The notes: generated by a model from the letters alone, not told the origin. 64,000 bases of DNA from Strix aluco (GCF_031877795.1 NC_133933.1:67286003-67350002), one strand, 5' to 3'. Counted from the first letter of the stretch, positions 1 through 14,100 are shown. Numbers and translations are program-made.

Positions 1-487
1 AAAAACAACCAACCCTTGTGGGTAAAACAAAAGCAGTTTAATATAAGCAAAGCGAAGCAAAGGTCTGCGCGCGGAAGCAAAAAAAGAAAACAGATTTATT
101 CTCTACTTCCCATGAACAGGCGATGTCGGGCCTTCTCAGGAAGCAGGGCTGCAATACGCGTAGTGGTTGCCTCAGAGGACCAAGGGTGACCCCACCCCCT
201 TCCTCCTTTTTCCCAGCTTTATACTGAGCAGACGTCATATGGTATGGAATATCCCTTTGGTCAGTTCGGGTCAGCTGTCCTGGTTGTGTCCCCTCCCAAG
301 ATCTTGCCCACCCCATCCCACTGGGAGGGGAAATGTCAGAAAGAGCCTTGGTGCTGTGTAAGCACTACTCAGCAGTAGCCACACCACCAGTGTGCTATCA
401 ACACCCTGCCAGCTCCCAACATAAAACACAGCACCATGAGGGCTGCTACAGGGGAAAACCAATTCCGGCTCAGCCAGACCCAGTACA
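1..487 (-). mobile_element. Solo LTR of an endogenous retrovirus, cut by the window edge
   Basis: Read on the minus strand this is an LTR that begins with TG at about 487 (possibly 489) and runs off the window at base 1. It shares with the second LTR (19005-19540) a block around 240-300 that reads on the minus strand as a run containing GGGATATTCCATACC, followed by a TATA-like box (TTTATA on the plus strand at 218-223). A polyadenylation signal lies at 95-100 (TTTATT on the plus strand). No gag, pol or env reading frame adjoins it, so it looks like a solo LTR. The class II (ERVK-type) label comes from resemblance to common bird LTRs and is tentative. The other end and the target-site duplication cannot be seen. 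Confidence 0.75.
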
Positions 488-3400
488 CATGCACTAATTT
501 AAGCTTGGTTTTAATAAATTTGTTAAGGAAACGCCATTAAGGTATGGGAGTGGCATTACAAGGGAAGTGTATGTCCTGGGTTTTCTTTTGGAGTGATAAA
601 TGAAAGCAGGTGAAGGCAAGCACATGCAAACCTTTCCATATACGCTCTGTGGCTGCTGCCGCTTAGAAGGCCAGGCAGGTAGCAGGAACAAGATTCTTCA
701 GCATCTTGCTGCTTGGTGTTTGCCGGTCTGTCAAGCTCCCCACCAAAGCCTGCCTACAGGCAGTCTCTCCTCCAGCAGTCTGACAAGAGCAGGAACTGGC
801 CTGCCAGAAGTGTGCAGTAGAGATGGATGCATGCTAACCCAGGTGTGCTGCCCTGAAGGGGAAGGTGTCAGTGAGAGAGCCCTCCTCCTCTGACAGTCAT
901 TCCCCATTTCTCCCCATGACACAGCTTGGTGCTCTTGCAGCCTGTGCTGAGCGCTGACCTCTTCTTGCTGAAATTCTGTCCTGCAGTTCGGGCAGTGCTC
1001 CTAGCTCCCTTCTAGCCCGCAGATGGCTGCATTCTGCCTTAATACAGGCCAGTTTTGTTGATTTGGAACAGATTGAAGTGAGGCTCTAAATGACTAAAGA
1101 GTATCATTCTAGAAGGAAATGATGCAGCTTTCAGAAACAGACTGAATTCTTTCCATGTGCTATTTTTCACCCTTAGCACAGACTTGCTGCTTTCTGAATC
1201 CATTTTCCAGGGTATTTGGCTGCCTTTTTGCCACCTTTTTTTCCTTTTTTTTTTTTTTTATGTTGTGTATTGCTGAATAAGCAATGCTGGTTCTGCAGAA
1301 GCGTTCTTAGGTAGTGCAGATTTATCTGATCTTTTTTTCCCTTGTCTTCTCTTTCAGTGGTGGTGAAGGCTAAGGAGAATCACTTCTTTACATTTGTGAA
1401 GTCACTAAAGCTGCTGCCCTTTCTGGGTGCAGTTAAAGTGAATATGAGCTCAGATGGAGCTCAGGAAGGCACACTGTTTTCCCAGTCAGAGGCCCAGAAG
1501 GGACTGATTTGTTAGCACTGTGTGTCTTTTAACACACTAAATGGCAAGTTATGCACTTGGTATGAATCCACAGCGAAGTTTAAACTGTTGTCCCTCTTGG
1601 CCTATTAAAATGGCTTAAAACTGTTTTCCTATGATGTATCACTTTGGAATTATAAGGGTTCATTTGTTTTTCATGGAAATCCAAAAAAGGAGCAGACTTT
1701 CAAAAGATTTTTTTTTACCTGTTTTTTCACAGTTTGTCTTCAAGCTTTCAGTTTGTGCTTTCAGTCTGGATTTCGGTGCCTGAATGGTGTTTGATAGGCA
1801 TGTGCAACTTGAATGAACTCTGTGGTTCTTTAAGCAGCTGTTGTCTCAGATAGCTGGACCACAGAGTCTGCATTTGTGGACTCATCAGGCGCTCTTCTGT
1901 TACATGCGTTGTTGTACTTCCAGTTAAATTGCACTTCTGTGAACAGTGGTGATAAAAGCCTCTCTGTATACAGTAATATCTTGTGGCCTCTGCCAGAATA
2001 AGAGAAGGAACTTCGGTGTTGCACAAGATACAAACATCAATTTAAAGATTGTCTCATTTTTACGTCTCTGAAATGTCCTGTTTTCCAGTTCATTGATTCA
2101 ATTTTTGCTGTTGGGCAACACATTGCTGAGGCTCAATGAAGAGGTGGGACACCTACATATATGAAAAAAATACTAAGTCCTTCTGTATATGCTTTAAAAA
2201 TAGATTTTATTGGATATATGGCTGCTTCAAACTTGTATTTCATGAGTACTTTCCATAGGTAGTATTGTTCAGGAGCATTTATATAGTGAATAAGATAGTC
2301 TAGTTTCAAGCTAGTATAGAAATCTTTCTCGGTTTGCACATGTCTGACCCTGCTGAGATTTGTGAAAGATGTGCAGTGTGGTGATTTTTGACTTGGGGAA
2401 CTGAATGTACAAAACAAGACAAGTTAGTCTTGTAGATCCAGGCAAGCGTTTTCTGGTTTGGTGGATGCTTTTGAAGCAGAACTACATCATAGATTTTGTA
2501 CAACTAGTGGCTTAGTTCTATGAGGTATCTTCCTTAATCTTAGGACATGCAACTTAGGTACGCTTGTTCCTGTTACTTTGAGAAAAAAAAAAAAATCCAA
2601 CCAAAAAACCCTTATTTCTCAGCAGCCTGCAACCAAGCAACAGATACTTGCAGTAGAACAAGTATCTTTTAGTGGCATTTGGTTTTTAATTTCCTCCCAC
2701 GTGTTTCCTTCCTGTCCGCTATGCAGGTTTGCTGAAGACGTGAAAGTCTCCAAAACTTAAATACATTAGTTAAGATAATTGCACACTGAAAAGATATTTG
2801 ATTATATGTATACACACACCCCACAGTAGTCACATCTGCTGAGGTCTTTGCCACCAATATGGCAGCAATAGTTAGTCTGGATTGTTTGTATATGAACAAG
2901 TAAATATTCACATTTCTCTCTGAGCTATGTGTGTTGGCTATAAACTGATGCAGGTGTGAGCTTGCTGGGATAAACTGTGCAGTTGCATTCCCACACCTGT
3001 TCTCTATTAAATGGTCAACTTCTAGGTCACCCTGTGATAGTGCTTGTGTTTGCTTTTATCCCTACTTTACTCCTACCTTTGCTTTCCAACATTCCAGTTC
3101 TTTATCCTCAAAATCCAGGCATGTTTAGTTTCTTTTGGTACTCTTAAAGAAATGTAAATCTGACTGGCCTACCTTTGCCATTTATTCCTTTATTTTCTGC
3201 ACATAGAGCTGCTGTCTGAAGTTCCTCTTATGTTGTTCCACAGTGCACATACACAATTCAATTTCTGTATTCCTGTGGAAAAAAATGTTCTTGCTGTTGT
3301 CTCTGCCTTACTGTCAGCCAGTATTGCTGTCTTACAACTCAAGGTGAACAGAGCTAACTGTAGATGGAAATCCCTACATTTGAACTGGAGGCAAACTAGA

Positions 3401-5024
3401 ATTTGAGTGTCCTATGTCATGCATCACAACATGATTTGCTGATCAATTTTCTTCTCACTTTTTCCACACTTAGGTTCTCACCGTTTGAATTTGCACTTTG
3501 AGTGTTGCTGCATTTACGTTTATTATAAATTAGGAGGAGTTTTATGTTTAAAGGTTACCATTGTGGCACTAGCCACTAGCATCTTCCTCCAGTTGTGCCT
3601 GCTGAACAACATAGTGTAACATATTTAAAAAATTAATGCTTCGTTATAGGTTAAGTAAAACAGTGTTCACATAAAGTATTATGGCATTTTAACTGGCAAT
3701 ATGCAGAAATAGCATCTATGAAGATTAGACATTAGCACTTTGAAAATCTGCCATGTTCTCTATGGTCTGTAGTCTTGATACTGGAGTGAAATGAGGCTGA
3801 TGTCCCAAGGCCCTGTCTCTGCACTGACTGGAGGAGCAACCATTAGAAGTCAGATAGACAGCCTGAGAAAAGGGGCTGTGGGCTGGACAATGAAGACCAT
3901 TTGATTGGTTGGAGATGGGCATGCAGGAGAGGTAGCAAACCTGAAGGGACTAGAATTACCTGACCAAGGCATTAAAAATACTTTCCATGGGTGATCACAA
4001 GCTGATCCATTCTCCATGCCTGTTTCGAGGGCCTTTGGTCTGAACTGTTGCACTGCTGAGCACTCACTTCTGCATCTTAAGCTGCCGTCACTTGTGGAAA
4101 GTTTCTGTGTCTTATTGCTAAATGACCTGAAGAGTAAGGTCCTTGGTCACTCAAATTGGTTAGGCAAGGTTTGCAGGTAGAGATAGTCTTCCATGAAAAT
4201 AACCAGTGTAATTAAGGAAAGGAGATGAGCTGTTAGGCCATCTTTGGCTTTTAAGTAGAACCAGCAAAACTCAAAAATAAATACAAGCTGAGAACAATTT
4301 ACATTTGACTTTACTACATATCCATTAGACCACTTGAGAGACAAGATGGTTGGTGCCTGTAGAGAATAAGGGCAGTGGTAGAGTAATAAGGTGTCAACCC
4401 TTAGAAAAAGAGGGGAATAATTCTTGCCCTGTGAAATATGGAAAGGTTAATGAGATGAGAGGAGGTGTGCTATAAATCTGTTTCTATACTGGCTTTTGTT
4501 TGTAAGTAGAGTTAAGAGTTTTAGCTTCTCAGCTCGTGCTGAAACATGTCCTTTATGTCTGTTGAGGATATGGAGTGAAAGATCAGAGAGGAAGCTAGTG
4601 TTTAAATTGATCACTGAAAGCAAAGTTGTTAAAAGTGGGGATGAAAAGGATGAGCTGGTGGTATGTGTAAACTTGTTCCTGTACGTGATCAAGGCCAATG
4701 TGTAGTCCCGTTGGAGATCTTGACATATTGGTGGTGATGTTGCTGGTGGCTGGTAAGGTGGTTTATATGGTGGTATAGTTTGTGAAGAAAATTGTCTTTT
4801 CTTGAGGAAAGCTTCTTTTCTGCTAGTTCCTTTATAGTCTCAGAGCTGGAGCATGTTAAAAATCATCTCTGGATGAAAGAGTGGAGAATTAGGTTGAGTA
4901 GTCTTTCATGGAGCTGTGGAGGAGTGACTTGGTAGATTCCTTTTAGTTCTATTTGGTCGCTCAGCATTCACAAGTACTTCAGAGTATTATGTTATTGTGC
5001 CTCTCCTTTCCGAGTGTATACTTG
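488..5024. other. Non-coding region upstream of IFNGR1 exon 2 (intron 1 or 5' flank)
   Basis: Long AT-rich stretch without a recognised gene. No CpG-rich promoter and no signal-peptide exon that would splice in phase 1 to IFNGR1 exon 2 were found, so most of it is probably intron 1. It has poly-T runs (about 1243-1260) and short A runs (about 2582-2594). The only exon-like part is 1358-1515, listed separately. Short open frames here look random. Confidence 0.5.
1358..1515 (+). other. Candidate terminal coding exon of unknown gene
   Basis: A strong 3' splice site (pyrimidine-rich tract then CAG ending at 1357) is followed by a frame open from 1360 through 51 codons to TAG at 1513-1515. The peptide starts VVKAKENHFFTFVKSLKLL and is not one I recognise. 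An ATTAAA signal lies at 1604-1609, about 90 bases after the stop, so acceptor, open frame, stop and poly(A) signal come in the right order for a last exon. It would need an upstream exon ending in phase 1. It could equally be a chance arrangement in IFNGR1 intron 1 or a non-coding alternative exon. Confidence 0.2.
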
Positions 5025-6425
5025 CGACCAGTGTTACTCCATCCCAGGTGTAGAATCTGGCATTTGGACTTGTTAAATCCACATTAATCATTGCCTGGTG
5101 CTCCAATCTATATAGATCCCTCTACAAGGCCTCTTGTGCTTTGAGAGAGTCAACAGCACCCCCAAGTTTAGTATCATTGGCAGAGTTGCTAATGGTGCAT
5201 TCAACTCCTGCATCCAGATCATCGGTAAAATACTGAACAAAAGAGGCCCTAGAATTGAGCCCTGAGGAACACCACTGGTGACTGGTCACAACCCAGATGC
5301 AGCCCCATTCACTGCAACCCTTCGAGCCCTGCTGTTCAGCCACTTCTTCACCCAGAGCACCGGTACCTGCTGATCTCACAGTTGGACAATTTGTCCAGAA
5401 GAATGCTGTGAGGGACAGTATGAAAAGCCTTACTAAAATCTGGAAAAACTACATCCACTGCCTTCCCTTCATCCACTAAGTGGGTGACCTTATCGTAGAA
5501 GGATATTAAATTAGTTAAACAGGACTTCTCTTTGTGAACCCATGTTGACTATGCCTGATGATTGTATTGTTCTTTAAATGTCTTTCAGTAGCACCTCGTA
5601 TGATCTTCTCCCTAATTTTTCCAGGTATTGAGGTTAGACTAACAGGTCTGTAGTTTCCTGGGTCTTCCCTCACACCCTTCTTGTAAATTGGAATAGTGCT
5701 GGCTAGCTTCCAGTCAGCCGGGACCTCCCCAGACCTTTGGTTTGTGATTGAGAGGAGTCCTACTATAACATCTGCTAGCTCCTTCAGTGCTCTGGGGTGA
5801 ATCCCCTCAGATTGCATGGACTTGTGATCATTCAGCTGATACAGCTGGCCCCTTATTATTTCAGTGGCCACAAATGGTAAGTCACTGTTCCTGCACTTGG
5901 GGTCCTCTGACTCAGAGAACGAGACATCCCAAGATCTATCAGTATTGTTACAGCCTGAAAAAAAAAACAAAACACCCAACATTGAATGCCTCTGCTTTTT
6001 CTTCATCCTTATTAGTCAGGTGACCGTCTTCAACAAGTATTGGTCCAAGGTTTCTCTTAGACTTACTATTAACATACTTTAAAAAGCCCTTCTTGTTATT
6101 TGAAACAACACTGGCCACTTTAAACAATAGGTTCAGCTTTGGCCTTTTCTGTCTTCTCCCTGCAAGCTGTGTTTCTCTAATCTTCCTGCAAAGCCTGACC
6201 TTGCTTCCAGAGATCATACAATTTCTTTTTCTTCCTGAGCTCCACAAGAAGTTCCCTGTTCAGCCAAGCTGCCTGCTCCTGTGCTTCTAAAAGGTGGTTC
6301 TTAAAAGCTGACCAGCACTCATGGACCCCTAAGACCTCAAAAGCAGACTGCCAGACGACACTCCTAAGTAGCTTCCTGAGTAGCTTAGTTTGCTATTTTG
6401 AAGTCCGGGGTAGCAACTGTCTGTG
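5025..6425 (-). mobile_element. CR1 LINE, decayed, with reverse transcriptase remnants
   Basis: Minus-strand frames read as CR1 ORF2 pieces. The frame at 6247-5948 corresponds to the linker before the reverse transcriptase and contains NNKKGFLKYV. The frame at 6006-5515 is the N-terminal RT region, with PADWKLASTIPIYKKG, NYRPVSLTSI and SQHGFTK. The frame at 5379-5122 covers the part around the catalytic motif. The pieces lie in element order but in different frames, separated by stops and shifts. The catalytic block reads SAND (5173-5184) in place of FADD, so the enzyme is inactive. The 3' tail is absent. Ends are approximate. It lies in the presumed IFNGR1 intron 1, antisense to the gene. 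Confidence 0.9.
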
Positions 6426-8028
6426 TACAAAATAAAACAAAAATGTGCTGATGGGAGGAAGAATGAGGGGAGGAGAAAGCAAAGTGGTATGTAATCACAT
6501 AACTAAAAGTCATGTAGCTTCTACTGGCAGTTCAAGTATATTCTAGGATTTTATTTTCCATTCCTTTGTTAAGCATAGTTTTATTTGTATTAGTACACAA
6601 AAGTAAAATTTTGCAAGACTTACACACTGTGCCTTAAAATGAAATATTTGGAGTAACATTTATGTGCTTTGACACCTCTTGTGTCAATTTGTCACCTTTT
6701 TTTTCTTGTGGTTGAGGTGATTGTGTTCCTTTTTTCCAATAACTGAAATACCACTTTTGTACATATTAAAACATAACTAAACCACAGCACCATTTGCAGA
6801 GTGATGTATGTTATGTGTATCAAATCTTCGTGGTTAATAGCATGTCTCAGCCTCTGTGTGTTACTTTCTGTAGAGTGTTATCTTTGTGGTCTTGTTTGCA
6901 AGATGTGAAAATTGTTTACTTTCTCTCAATATATCACAGAGTGAAGTTGGAGCACTTGCTTTGTGAACAGACAGTAGTCTAGAGCAGGTCAAATATGAGT
7001 TACCTGTCAACATTTCACAAAGGCTATATTAAGACAACATTAAGGATGCCATACCAGACATTGAGAAGCTAAGAAGTAACAGTTAAAATCGGTTGAGTGA
7101 CCTTAATTTGTTCTTCTTCTGAATGCCATGTGACAGCCTTCAGTAGTAACAGGGTCATGTAATTTTCCTTCCCCTGCAGCTTCTCCCCTGATATCTCTGT
7201 CACTGTTGACGCTTGGAACAGAAGCTTGCTGTATGAGGAAACTACTGATGCTGCTTTTTAGTTTGCTTACTACATTATCTTTGATGATGTTTACTGAATG
7301 TACTTCAAATGCTTTCCTGTATATGGAACTACATTACAGCTTCAGTGTTCAAATTCCTTACAAACGTTAGTAGTTTATTATCACCACAGCTTTTTAAAAA
7401 TGCTGCTCGAGTGGTAAAAATGGCATTGTTGGAAATTCATGTTGAATCCAGACTTTCCCCAGCAGGCCTGGTGTCTTTTGGCAAGGCTGAGTCAGGAGAC
7501 AGTAGGATTCAGTAGGACTCCTGTGGAGCACAGACCATGATACTGCAGCTTTAGTATCCTCTCCCCGCTGCCACCCCCCTCAGCCCAATTCAGTTTCTGA
7601 AGAGCAATAGAAATTTACAGGAGCTGGGCTAATCTCTAACTTCACTAAATTCATGCTATCTGTCTTGCTGGTGTATCTTTGTAATACCAACATGGGTATA
7701 ATCATCACAGCTTATGAAACCTGATATGGTCTATCTGATGGACTCTTTTTCAATGGGCAGGGGTTATATGAGATTCTGGGTTGTAAACAGAAAGAAAGCT
7801 GTCTGTGTAGGAGAGAAGAATAATCATCTTACAGGGCTCCTATGTGTTCATACTGGTGACAAACCCCCCCACCCCCCCATTTGGGGGGAAGTATTTGCGA
7901 TTTTTATGTCTAATTTTTCCAGTCATTTCTAGCATCTTGCCTTTTCCAAATAATTTAGAAATATATTGAGCTGTTCTTATATTTGACTAGATCTGTTTAT
8001 CAAAGTGCAATTGTTCTATTTCTTCTAG
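6426..8028. other. Presumed IFNGR1 intron 1, no feature recognised
   Basis: AT-rich sequence between the CR1 element and the acceptor of IFNGR1 exon 2. A C/G homopolymer patch (about 7865-7889) is the only compositional oddity. No exon, RNA gene or repeat was recognised. Confidence 0.5.
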
Positions 8029-8143
8029 TGCCTTCACCAATGCAGATTGTAGTAACATCTGAAAATTTCAAAACTGTATTGCATTGGCAGTACCCACATA
8101 TGTCTGAAACTCCTCATTTTATTGTGGAAATCAAACCTTACAC
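8029..8143 (+). CDS. IFNGR1: IFNGR1 exon 2 (start of first fibronectin-III domain)
   Basis: The acceptor TTCTTCTAG ends at 8028 and the donor GTAAGT starts at 8144. The exon enters in phase 1 (two bases complete a Val codon) and leaves in phase 2. It encodes a segment beginning [19 protein letters not shown], which matches the first strands of the IFNGR1 D1 domain including the conserved Trp. It begins just after the expected signal-peptide exon, as in the mammalian gene. Confidence 0.95.
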
Positions 8144-11100
8144 GTAAGTTCTTACTCTTTTGTCATTTCCTGAACCTGATAGTCTCTAGAAGCATATAAA
8201 AGCAATCAGTCCATGGTAAATTCTTTTGTTTCTATGTTGTGAAGTCATGTAGGATGAAGGTTGCCTAAGTGTAAATTAAGGCAAAATCTGACAAATAACA
8301 GAATGGTTGAGGTTGGCAGGGACCTCTGGAGGTCATCTGTTCCAACCCCCCTGCTCAAGTTGGATCACCTAGAGCAGGTTGCCCAGGCCCATGTCCAGAC
8401 TCCACAGCCACCCTGGGCAACTTGTGCCAGTGCTTAGTCACCCTCACAGATGTTTTGTCACAGGCAGTGTATCGTACAGTATCGTGCAATTGTATTAATT
8501 GTATTAATACTTTATATTAATTTGTATTAATTATTACTTATCTGTTTTACAGTTTAGGTTACTATAAGATCGTCTCAACCTGCGTGAATATTTCAACCCA
8601 TTTTTGTGATCTCTCAAGGGAAATAAGTGACCCTTTTATCTCTCACTGGCTTCGAGTTAAAGCTGTTGTTGGGTCACAACAGTCTGAGTATGTTGAGACA
8701 AATGAGTTTATTTTGCAAAAGCATGGTAAGTTCCATCATAAACTAAACCCTGTAATTTTTTCCCAAAATTAAAAGTTAGTAATTATCCTTTTTGCTGTAT
8801 TACTGTGTCTCATTTGGGAATATCAGAAAGTCAGGAGTCCAGGATGAAATGAAGCATGATGGTTTTCAGTAGGAACTTCTCTAGTTCTGCCTCTATAGGG
8901 ACTTGTTAGCCCTGTCACTGTGGTATCTGAATGTTTTTTTCAAAACTTCTAAAGGCAAGAAAGCAATGCTGGTGGTGCACTCTGCATCCTTCCCATATCC
9001 TTGCCACTTTAGGGTAGGAAACTGCTGCTGGAAGCTGTGAACTTTTAGGCGTCATTGAAGTAGTATTCAGGTGGTTGGTGATGCCTTACTGGACACTATA
9101 ATCTCATGTACTGACAGCTTTGAATGCCTAGATAGTATCTAGAAGCTATGGGAGTCCACTGTAGCTGGATAACTAACAGTTACTCATTCTTCATGTAAAT
9201 CCTTTGCGCTGCTTCGGAAGAAATCACAGTTTTTCAGATCAGTATTGTAAAAGTAAATTGTGTGTCTAGACTCCAGGCCAGCCTGCCCAAAACAATGGGG
9301 CAGTCCCCAGCATTGCATGGACAGTGCAAAGCAGATACAACAGTGAGGAAAGACTGAGAGACTTCCTCTTGTACTTGCTTCATTCTCAATGTATAGCTTT
9401 CAGGCAGGACATTCTCCCTGAGTTGGGCTATGCTTTAGATAGAGCTGGATTTCTGCATTGCTGGAGCTGCATAAGTGGAGTCCCTCTTTGTTTTCTGCTA
9501 TGATTCCCTCCCCACCCAGTACTCCCATGACTTGGAATCAGTGGCTGGTTTCTAGGCAAAGGGACAGAAGTCATGGTAATAATGCTCAGTTTGACAGTTT
9601 GCAGAAAATTGGTAGCCGTGTATGGAGGAGAGAAGAAATCATTTTCCCATTGAACAAGAAACTCATATGTTCAGACAGATCATTGGACACCAAAAATTCA
9701 CATAGGCCATTGCGATGGCAAATCAGGCTTCCTAAGTACTGTTGCTCAAGATGAGATTTGTTTGGATTTTCAGATAGCCTTTGTTTCAGTACAGTATTGT
9801 TTTAGCTGAGTGTGATTTATGGTGGGATCTAGTCAGTAGTATTTTGTGTTCTGTTCTCGTTGACATATAGATGTTTACTTTGTTAGTTTCTCCTGTTGTC
9901 AGTGAGCTGAATTTTTATGGCCTTACAGGTATAGGAAAGTTCGATTGCTTAACAGTGAAATTCTGCAGAAACAATCTGTGTTTCCATTTTAGAAGCAGAT
10001 TCATGAATATATCCAAAAGCCTCCATTACTTCTAAGTGTCACAGCTGTGTGATATTACCAGCATTGAAATAATCATGTAATTCTTCTCAAATTTCTGATG
10101 AATTTTGAAAAGATAAGTATAAATAGCATATTTTATATTAAAAGCTTTGACCTGATAGCAAAGGTGCAATGTGTTGCAGGAAAAATAGGACCACCAAAAC
10201 TGAACCTCTCAAGGCATGGTGATGAAATCACAGTTGATATTTACCATCCTGCATTTCCATCTGTGGAGTCTCCTTCTTGGATCAGAAATGTTTATTCAGA
10301 GCTCATGTACACGGTGATGTTTTGGGATCGTAAAAATCCAGTAAGTCCTAGAATGAAAACTTCAAATTAAAAATACTTGTTTACCTTAAACTCATAAACA
10401 AGGGGTTTACTCCCATAACACAGAGCCAAGAAAACAGTTGAACATAGCATAAGACTACTGAAACCCTAAAATGTCAAGTGCATCACAGTGAGATACGTGA
10501 CTGGAAGGTCTGGATTTTAATTGTCCAACTGGACATCTTATAACAAAAATGAGATTGTTGCATTAACTGTACACAAGCTAGTTACTTGATCCCATGCTGT
10601 TGTTTCTGCGTACATGCTATAACATTGATAACTTTACTTATGCCCCTTTCAGTTGTCTAGATAGACCTTTCATCTAATAAGATTACCTTTCAAGATACTG
10701 ATACCACTTTATTTAGCAATCATGGAAGGTGAACCTGAGGAAAATGATAGTAGGTGTGTTTATTTACAGTTACTTTTTCATATGCATCCAATATAAGTTT
10801 TATAAGTGGATTAAAAATGCACATCAAGACTATGAACAGTATTTTAGCTGAAAGCACCATGGTCTAACAGCTGAAGTTCACACAGCTTTTGCAAGTCATA
10901 TAGATGGTGTAGGAGCCACATCTAATAGTGTTTTAACATTTTTTTGAAGTGTTGGAAGGTACTATAATATTTCTATTGCTGGATTGAGTCAAACGATATA
11001 ATGTTACTTTTGGGTTTTTTCAGAGTAAAGAAGAGTTCCCTGAAGACAACTGTACGGTGTATAAATGTAGCCTCAACATCCGAGTTCCAGCGGGAGGTTC

Positions 11101-14100
11101 CACTTACTGTGTTTTAGCAAAGGGAAGTTTGTATGGTGAACTGATGGTTGTTGCCCCATCAGAAGAAACCTGCATTCATATTCCTCTCAAGCAGACATTG
11201 GGTAAGAGGATTCTAAAACTTTAGTAATAACATATTGAGTCTGACCAGAGATCTGATCTAGCTAAGTATTTGAGCTCTGATACAGCCATGAGATGACTTA
11301 GATGCCCATCAGAGAATATGAGAAAAGGGAAAGCATGGTCATTCTTTTCCAAATGCATTTGCCCAGTTTTAAAGACCTTTTAAAGATCATATGTTATTTT
11401 CAAGTACCCTTGACTATTTTTTGGGTGCATTTCCTGCTTCATTGGTATTACAAAACCTGTTTCCATTGCACCTGATCATTGGTGTAAATAACAAATGACA
11501 AATGGATCATTCACCAAGTTATATGGTTTTCAGAAGCATTTTCTCTCTCCTAACAAATGGCTTTTTGCTCAGTCTTATCACTGAGGAAAATGTGTATAGA
11601 CTTTCTTGAGTTCGAAGTAACTATGAAATTCTCATAAAATTGAGGTATTAATGTCTTTTTCTTAATTAAAGAGAACAGAGGCAGCTAGTGACCCAACTTT
11701 ATATCTCTGATAACCTCTTATAAACTTTTTAATGTTACTTCATTATGGCTCAAAACTTCACTGGAGAAAAGAGATAAAATTGATAGAAGCTGTTGTGTTG
11801 TTTCTTTTACGCACAAGAACAGCAATATGATTGAGGGGGAGAACGTTAAGGAGAATCAGAATAGTGGAATCTTGCTAGTAATAGTTAAAATTTCTATGTT
11901 TTGGAAGATTTCACATTTTATTTTTATTGTACATAGACTATATGTAATTATTATGTCAGTTAATATGCTGTCACATGGAAATGTACAAATCTGTTCATCC
12001 CCGTCTGTCAGCTCTAAGAAGCAAAAAAACTAGCTACAAAATTCCTTTACCTCTATAAAAACATGATTATGTTTATATAAATTGAAAATCTTCTGTCATT
12101 CTAATTTTTATTTACTTGATATGATGCTTTATAAATTTAAGTTTTCTTGAGTGAAAAACAAATTCGCATGTTACAGCTAAGCGTTCTGAGCTGTAAGGAG
12201 GTGATTGGTGACAGCCAGCATGGCTTCACTAAGGGCAAATCATGCCTGGCAAATTTGGTGGCTTTCTACAATGCGGTTACAGTGTTGGTGGATAAGGGAA
12301 GAGCAACTATGTCATCTACCTGGACTTGTGCAAAGCATGTGACACTGTCCCACACAACCAACATCCTTGTCTAAATTGGAGAGACATGGATTTGACGGAT
12401 GGACTGTTCAGTGTATAGGGAATTGGCTGGATGGTCGCACACAAAGAGTTGCAGTCAACAGCTCAATGTCCAAGTGGAGACCAGTGACAAGTGGCGTTCC
12501 TCGGGGGCCAATATTGGGACCAGCGCTGTTTAACATCTTTATTGGTGACATGGACAGTGGGATTGAGTGCACCCTCAGCGAGTTTGCCAATAACACCAAG
12601 TTGTGTGGTGTGGTCGACACACTGGAGGGAAGGGATGTGCCATCCAGAGGGACCTGGACAGACTTGAGAGGTGGGACCATGCAAACCTCATGAAGTTCAA
12701 CAAGGCCAAGTGCAAGGTCCTGCACATGGGTCAGGGCAATCCCAAGCACAAATACAGGCTGGGTGGAGAATGGATTGAAAGCAGCCCTAAGGAGAAGAAC
12801 TTGGGGGTGTTGGTTGACAAGAAGCTTAACGTGACCCAGCAATTTGTGTTTGTAGCCCAGAAAGCCATCCACATCCTGGGCTACATCAAAAGAAGTGTGA
12901 CCAGCAAGTCAAGGGAAGTGATTCTGCCCCTCTACTCTGCTTTTGTGAGACCCCTCCCTGGAGTATAGCTCTAGGGACCCTGGTATAAGGAGACATGGAA
13001 CTGTTGGAGCAAGTACAGAGGAGGGCCACGAAGATGATCGGGGGCTGGAGCACCTCCCCTGTGGGGACAGGCTGAGAGAGTTGGGGTTTGGTCTGGAGAA
13101 GAAAAGGCTCTGGGGAGACTTTATAGCAGCCATCCAGTACCTGAAGGGGACCTACAGGAAATCTGGGGAGGGACTTTTTACAAGGGCATGTAGTGGTAGG
13201 ACAAGGGGTAATGGCTTTAAACTGGAAGAAGGTAGATTTAAATTGAATATAAGGAAGAAATTCTTCACTGTGAGGGTGGTGAGACACCAGAGAAGTGGTG
13301 GCTACCCCCTCCCTGGAAGTGTTCAAGGCCAGGTTGTTCGGGGCTTTGGAGCAACCTGATCTAGTGGAAGGTGTTTCTGCCCCTGGCAATGGGGTTGGAA
13401 CTAGTTGATCTTTAAGGTCCCTTCCAACCCAAACCATTCTATGTTTCTATGATTCTGTTACAGTTTCTGAAGTTATTCTAAATGATACAGCAGTTGTTTA
13501 TTTTTCCAAACTCCCTAACAGATCTTGCTCTAACTTCTTAGGCACAGAGTATATCGTCATTCCGTGTGGTGTTATTCTGAGCCTGGGTCTAATATTGGCA
13601 GTATGTTGTGGCTGCAAGAAACTAAGGGAGAAGAACATAAAACTGCCTAAGTCTTTGGTAAGTTCAGACTTCTTATCTGCATCAGATTTTTAATATCCAA
13701 CTGGGTAACTTTTATAACATCTTTATGTCTGTCTCATTTTTTTTTTACCATGATCTTATAGATGTTTAGTATTTATATGAGTCTAATATTCTGACAACCT
13801 CTGCAACCAGATGCCTTGTATTTGTTTTAGGGCTAGACTTCAGTCTCTTTTTAATTGAAATATCAGTAGTTGGTCTAGTTTGAGAACTTGGTTCTTAAAA
13901 ACTCAGTATGTGTATACACAGACAGTTTTTTATTCATTCTAGTAGCAGAGACGCAGAACTACAGAATCACTGAGGTTAGAAGAGACTTTTTGAGATTGTC
14001 TAGTCCAACCCTTTTGTTCCAGCAGGGTCAGCAAAAGCAGGTTGCCCAGGATTTTGTCCAGTTGGATTTTGAATACCTCTAAGGAAGGAGATGCCACAAT

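Noticed and set aside
12408..12872. 154-codon minus-strand frame
   Set aside because: Lies wholly antisense to the CR1 reverse transcriptase region, which explains its length.
12886..13437. 183-codon minus-strand frame
   Set aside because: Antisense to the CR1 ORF2 end and tail; not a gene.
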